Origin: a virus
Virus record (IMG/VR): IMGVR_UViG_3300030450_004218
Location: 1 to 22,028 of that record
Strand: one strand, 5' to 3'
Length of the DNA stretch: 22,028 nt
The position numbers were made by a program, and so were the translations under genes. A model generated the notes under the pieces. The model made no database searches. It was not told where the DNA came from and saw only the letters and a program-made list of their open reading frames with translations. The first letter of the stretch is position 1. Each line of letters opens with the position of its first letter. This document shows positions 21,160 to 22,028 of this stretch, piece by piece.

Positions 21160-21444
21160 ATGGATCACACACAACCAATATCAACAATCAAGGGCGCAAA
21201 AGCATACATTGAACGTCTAGTTCAACATGATCTGCTTTTTCATTTTGATGATGATGTTTCTGAACTTGGCTGTTTTACAGATGAAGAAGTTCCCCAAGTT
21301 GAAGCTCGAATGAATGAAATCTATTCGGATAGCTTTGATTGGAGAGAAGATGAATGCCCAATCGGTTACGCATTAAAAGTTTCTGGATTAGGGGTTTACA
21401 TATTAAGCAGAAAAGATCATAATCATAATATCATCAACCACTAA
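21160..21444 (+). CDS. Uncharacterised acidic protein whose C-terminus is read through a promoter repeat (94 aa)
   Basis: A GGAGATGAG precedes the ATG, and the gene follows the 80-aa gene by 14 bases as a two-gene unit. It starts MDHTQPISTIKGAKAYIERL and is acidic in the middle (FHFDDDVSELGCFTDEEVPQ). Residues 78-94 (GVYILSRKDHNHNIINH) are simply the translation of promoter cassette C in this frame, so the natural C-terminus has probably been replaced by recombination at the repeat. Function is unknown, and the protein may be a truncated form. Confidence 0.6.
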   Translation: MDHTQPISTIKGAKAYIERLVQHDLLFHFDDDVSELGCFTDEEVPQVEARMNEIYSDSFDWREDECPIGYALKVSGLGVYILSRKDHNHNIINH

Positions 21445-21462
21445 AAAGGATTTAAAAGCATG
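21390..21462 (+). repeat. Promoter cassette repeat, copy C
   Basis: This 73-base copy begins at the AGGGG before the -35 and extends through the ribosome site AAAAAGGATTTAAAAGC to the next ATG, where it matches copy A to the start codon. The 5' part carried by copies A and B is absent. Its left two thirds overlap the coding end of the 94-aa gene. Confidence 0.95.
21395..21423 (+). promoter_or_regulatory. Promoter in cassette C (inside the 94-aa gene)
   Basis: TTTACA (21395-21400), 17 bases, CATAAT (21418-21423), 6 bases, ATCATCAACCAC. It is the best -10 match of the set and lies fully within the end of the upstream reading frame. It drives the gene at 21460. Confidence 0.75.
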
Positions 21463-21774
21463 AACCCAACAAAAACATTTTTCACCATCAAAGGATACGA
21501 CAGTTTTTTAGGTGAATATTACACCAAGACTGAAACGTATGTATCGCAGCATCCCACCCTTTGGAATAAAAAGGGCAGAGAATATGTAACTGAGGTGACT
21601 TTCAAGTGTGTCGATGAAGCGAAAGAAAATTGTCGGTCGAACGAGTGGGTCGAGGAGTGGACATTCGAGAAAGAACTACGTTGCATGGATAACTCCTCAA
21701 ACCTTATTTATCGAAATCGCACGGGCGAAGAAAAGAGTCGGACTGGGATGTTCTCGCATGGTGATCTCTGCTGA
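21460..21774 (+). CDS. Uncharacterised protein (104 aa)
   Basis: Behind promoter cassette C, with AAAAAGGA and the same leader as the gene at 20378. The product starts MNPTKTFFTIKGYDSFLGEY and alternates aromatic and charged residues (EVTFKCVDEAKENC, WVEEWTFEKELRC), suggesting a small beta-rich fold; it has four cysteines. A second frame in the same region (21608-21844) has no ribosome site and is disregarded. No family is recognised. Confidence 0.6.
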   Translation: MNPTKTFFTIKGYDSFLGEYYTKTETYVSQHPTLWNKKGREYVTEVTFKCVDEAKENCRSNEWVEEWTFEKELRCMDNSSNLIYRNRTGEEKSRTGMFSHGDLC

Positions 21775-21803
21775 TCCCCCCATCGAGCTAAACGCTCCCG
21801 TTG

Positions 21804-21829
21804 CCCCGGAGCCTAACAGGTGGCCGGGG
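21804..21829 (+). other. Possible hairpin between accessory genes
   Basis: CCCCGG (21804-21809) and CCGGGG (21824-21829) can pair, with a nested CCT/AGG pairing inside. No U tract follows and a gene starts 30 bases later, so it may be a weak terminator or leader structure. Confidence 0.35.
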
Positions 21830-21859
21830 TCAAGGCGTAGGTAAACAAGGAGAGAGAAG

Positions 21860-22028
21860 ATGACTAAAGTTAGACCAATCGTAAACGCCGCCTTCAAAGT
21901 CGATGAGCTTAGTTATCAGTTTTGCGACATTGACGTTTCTGACGGGTTGTTGCCTGACGGCACAGACAAAGAAATTATGAAAGCCGTCAACGAAAAGTAT
22001 GACGATGCCTACATTGTTGGCGAGGCTC
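21860..22028 (+). CDS. Uncharacterised protein (partial, 3' end outside window)
   Basis: An ATG at 21860 with AAGGAGAG upstream opens a frame that runs off the window after 56 residues. It starts MTKVRPIVNAAFKVDELSYQ and is acidic thereafter (CDIDVSDGLLPDGTDKEIM). The ribosome site and uninterrupted frame support a real gene. Nothing in the visible part identifies it. Confidence 0.6.
   Translation, partial: MTKVRPIVNAAFKVDELSYQFCDIDVSDGLLPDGTDKEIMKAVNEKYDDAYIVGEA

Noticed and set aside
20282-21462. CRISPR array or transposon ends from the repeated cassettes
   Set aside because: There are only three copies at gene-length distances, with embedded promoters and ribosome sites, and no inverted ends, transposase or regular spacers.
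21608-21844. Rightward 78-codon frame overlapping the 104-aa gene and running into the following gap
   Set aside because: It has no ribosome site, and most of it lies in another frame of a gene that has a promoter and ribosome site.
1-22028. tRNA genes and an integrase/attachment site
   Set aside because: I looked for cloverleaf-like segments in gaps and for recombinase motifs in the proteins and saw none; the gaps are short.

Overview
This window looks like part of the genome of a tailed double-stranded DNA bacteriophage. It was read by eye only. Genes are dense, often overlap by 1-20 bases, and mostly have Shine-Dalgarno sites. The large terminase, the podovirus-type portal and a Bbp19-like protein resemble the head module of Bordetella phage BPP-1 and related podoviruses. 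That points to a short-tailed phage of a Gram-negative host. The host is inferred from the structural module and sigma70-like promoters; nothing here identifies it directly.

Layout. Bases 1-7646 are read leftward. In transcription order they encode a small HTH protein, a primase-polymerase/SF3 helicase, a non-coding gap that looks like a replication origin (DnaA box, GGT repeats, AT-rich palindrome), a putative small terminase, the large terminase, two related proline-rich mini-proteins, the portal, a Bbp19-like protein and the start of a probable scaffold protein cut by the window edge. A 92-base divergent promoter region (7647-7738) separates this from the rightward half. The first rightward block (7739-12750) is a replication/recombination module: DUF2800 Cas4/RecB-like nuclease, small unknown genes, DUF2815 single-strand binding protein, family B DNA polymerase and VRR-NUC nuclease.

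From 12737 to 20051 comes a nucleotide and probable DNA-modification block. It holds a thymidylate-synthase-family enzyme with Asp where the family has the dUMP-selecting Asn, a DUF932-like protein, an SNF2 helicase, a P-loop (deoxy)nucleotide kinase, a compact asparagine-synthetase-like amidotransferase, a MazG-like pyrophosphohydrolase, a divergent cytosine-C5 methyltransferase homologue and a dCMP deaminase. The kinase through the deaminase are translationally coupled. Together they suggest remodelling of the deoxycytidine pool and possibly a modified cytosine; this is the strongest candidate for something undescribed in the window.

The right end (20048-22028) is an accessory region of small unknown genes. 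Three of them lie behind near-identical promoter cassettes (TTTACA, 17 bases, CATAAT/CATGAT, then ATCATCAACCAC). The copies have visibly recombined: one carries a relic of the preceding gene's 3' end, and another supplies the C-terminal codons of the gene it sits in. Related single promoters appear at 13553 and, more weakly, at 9993 and 7670.
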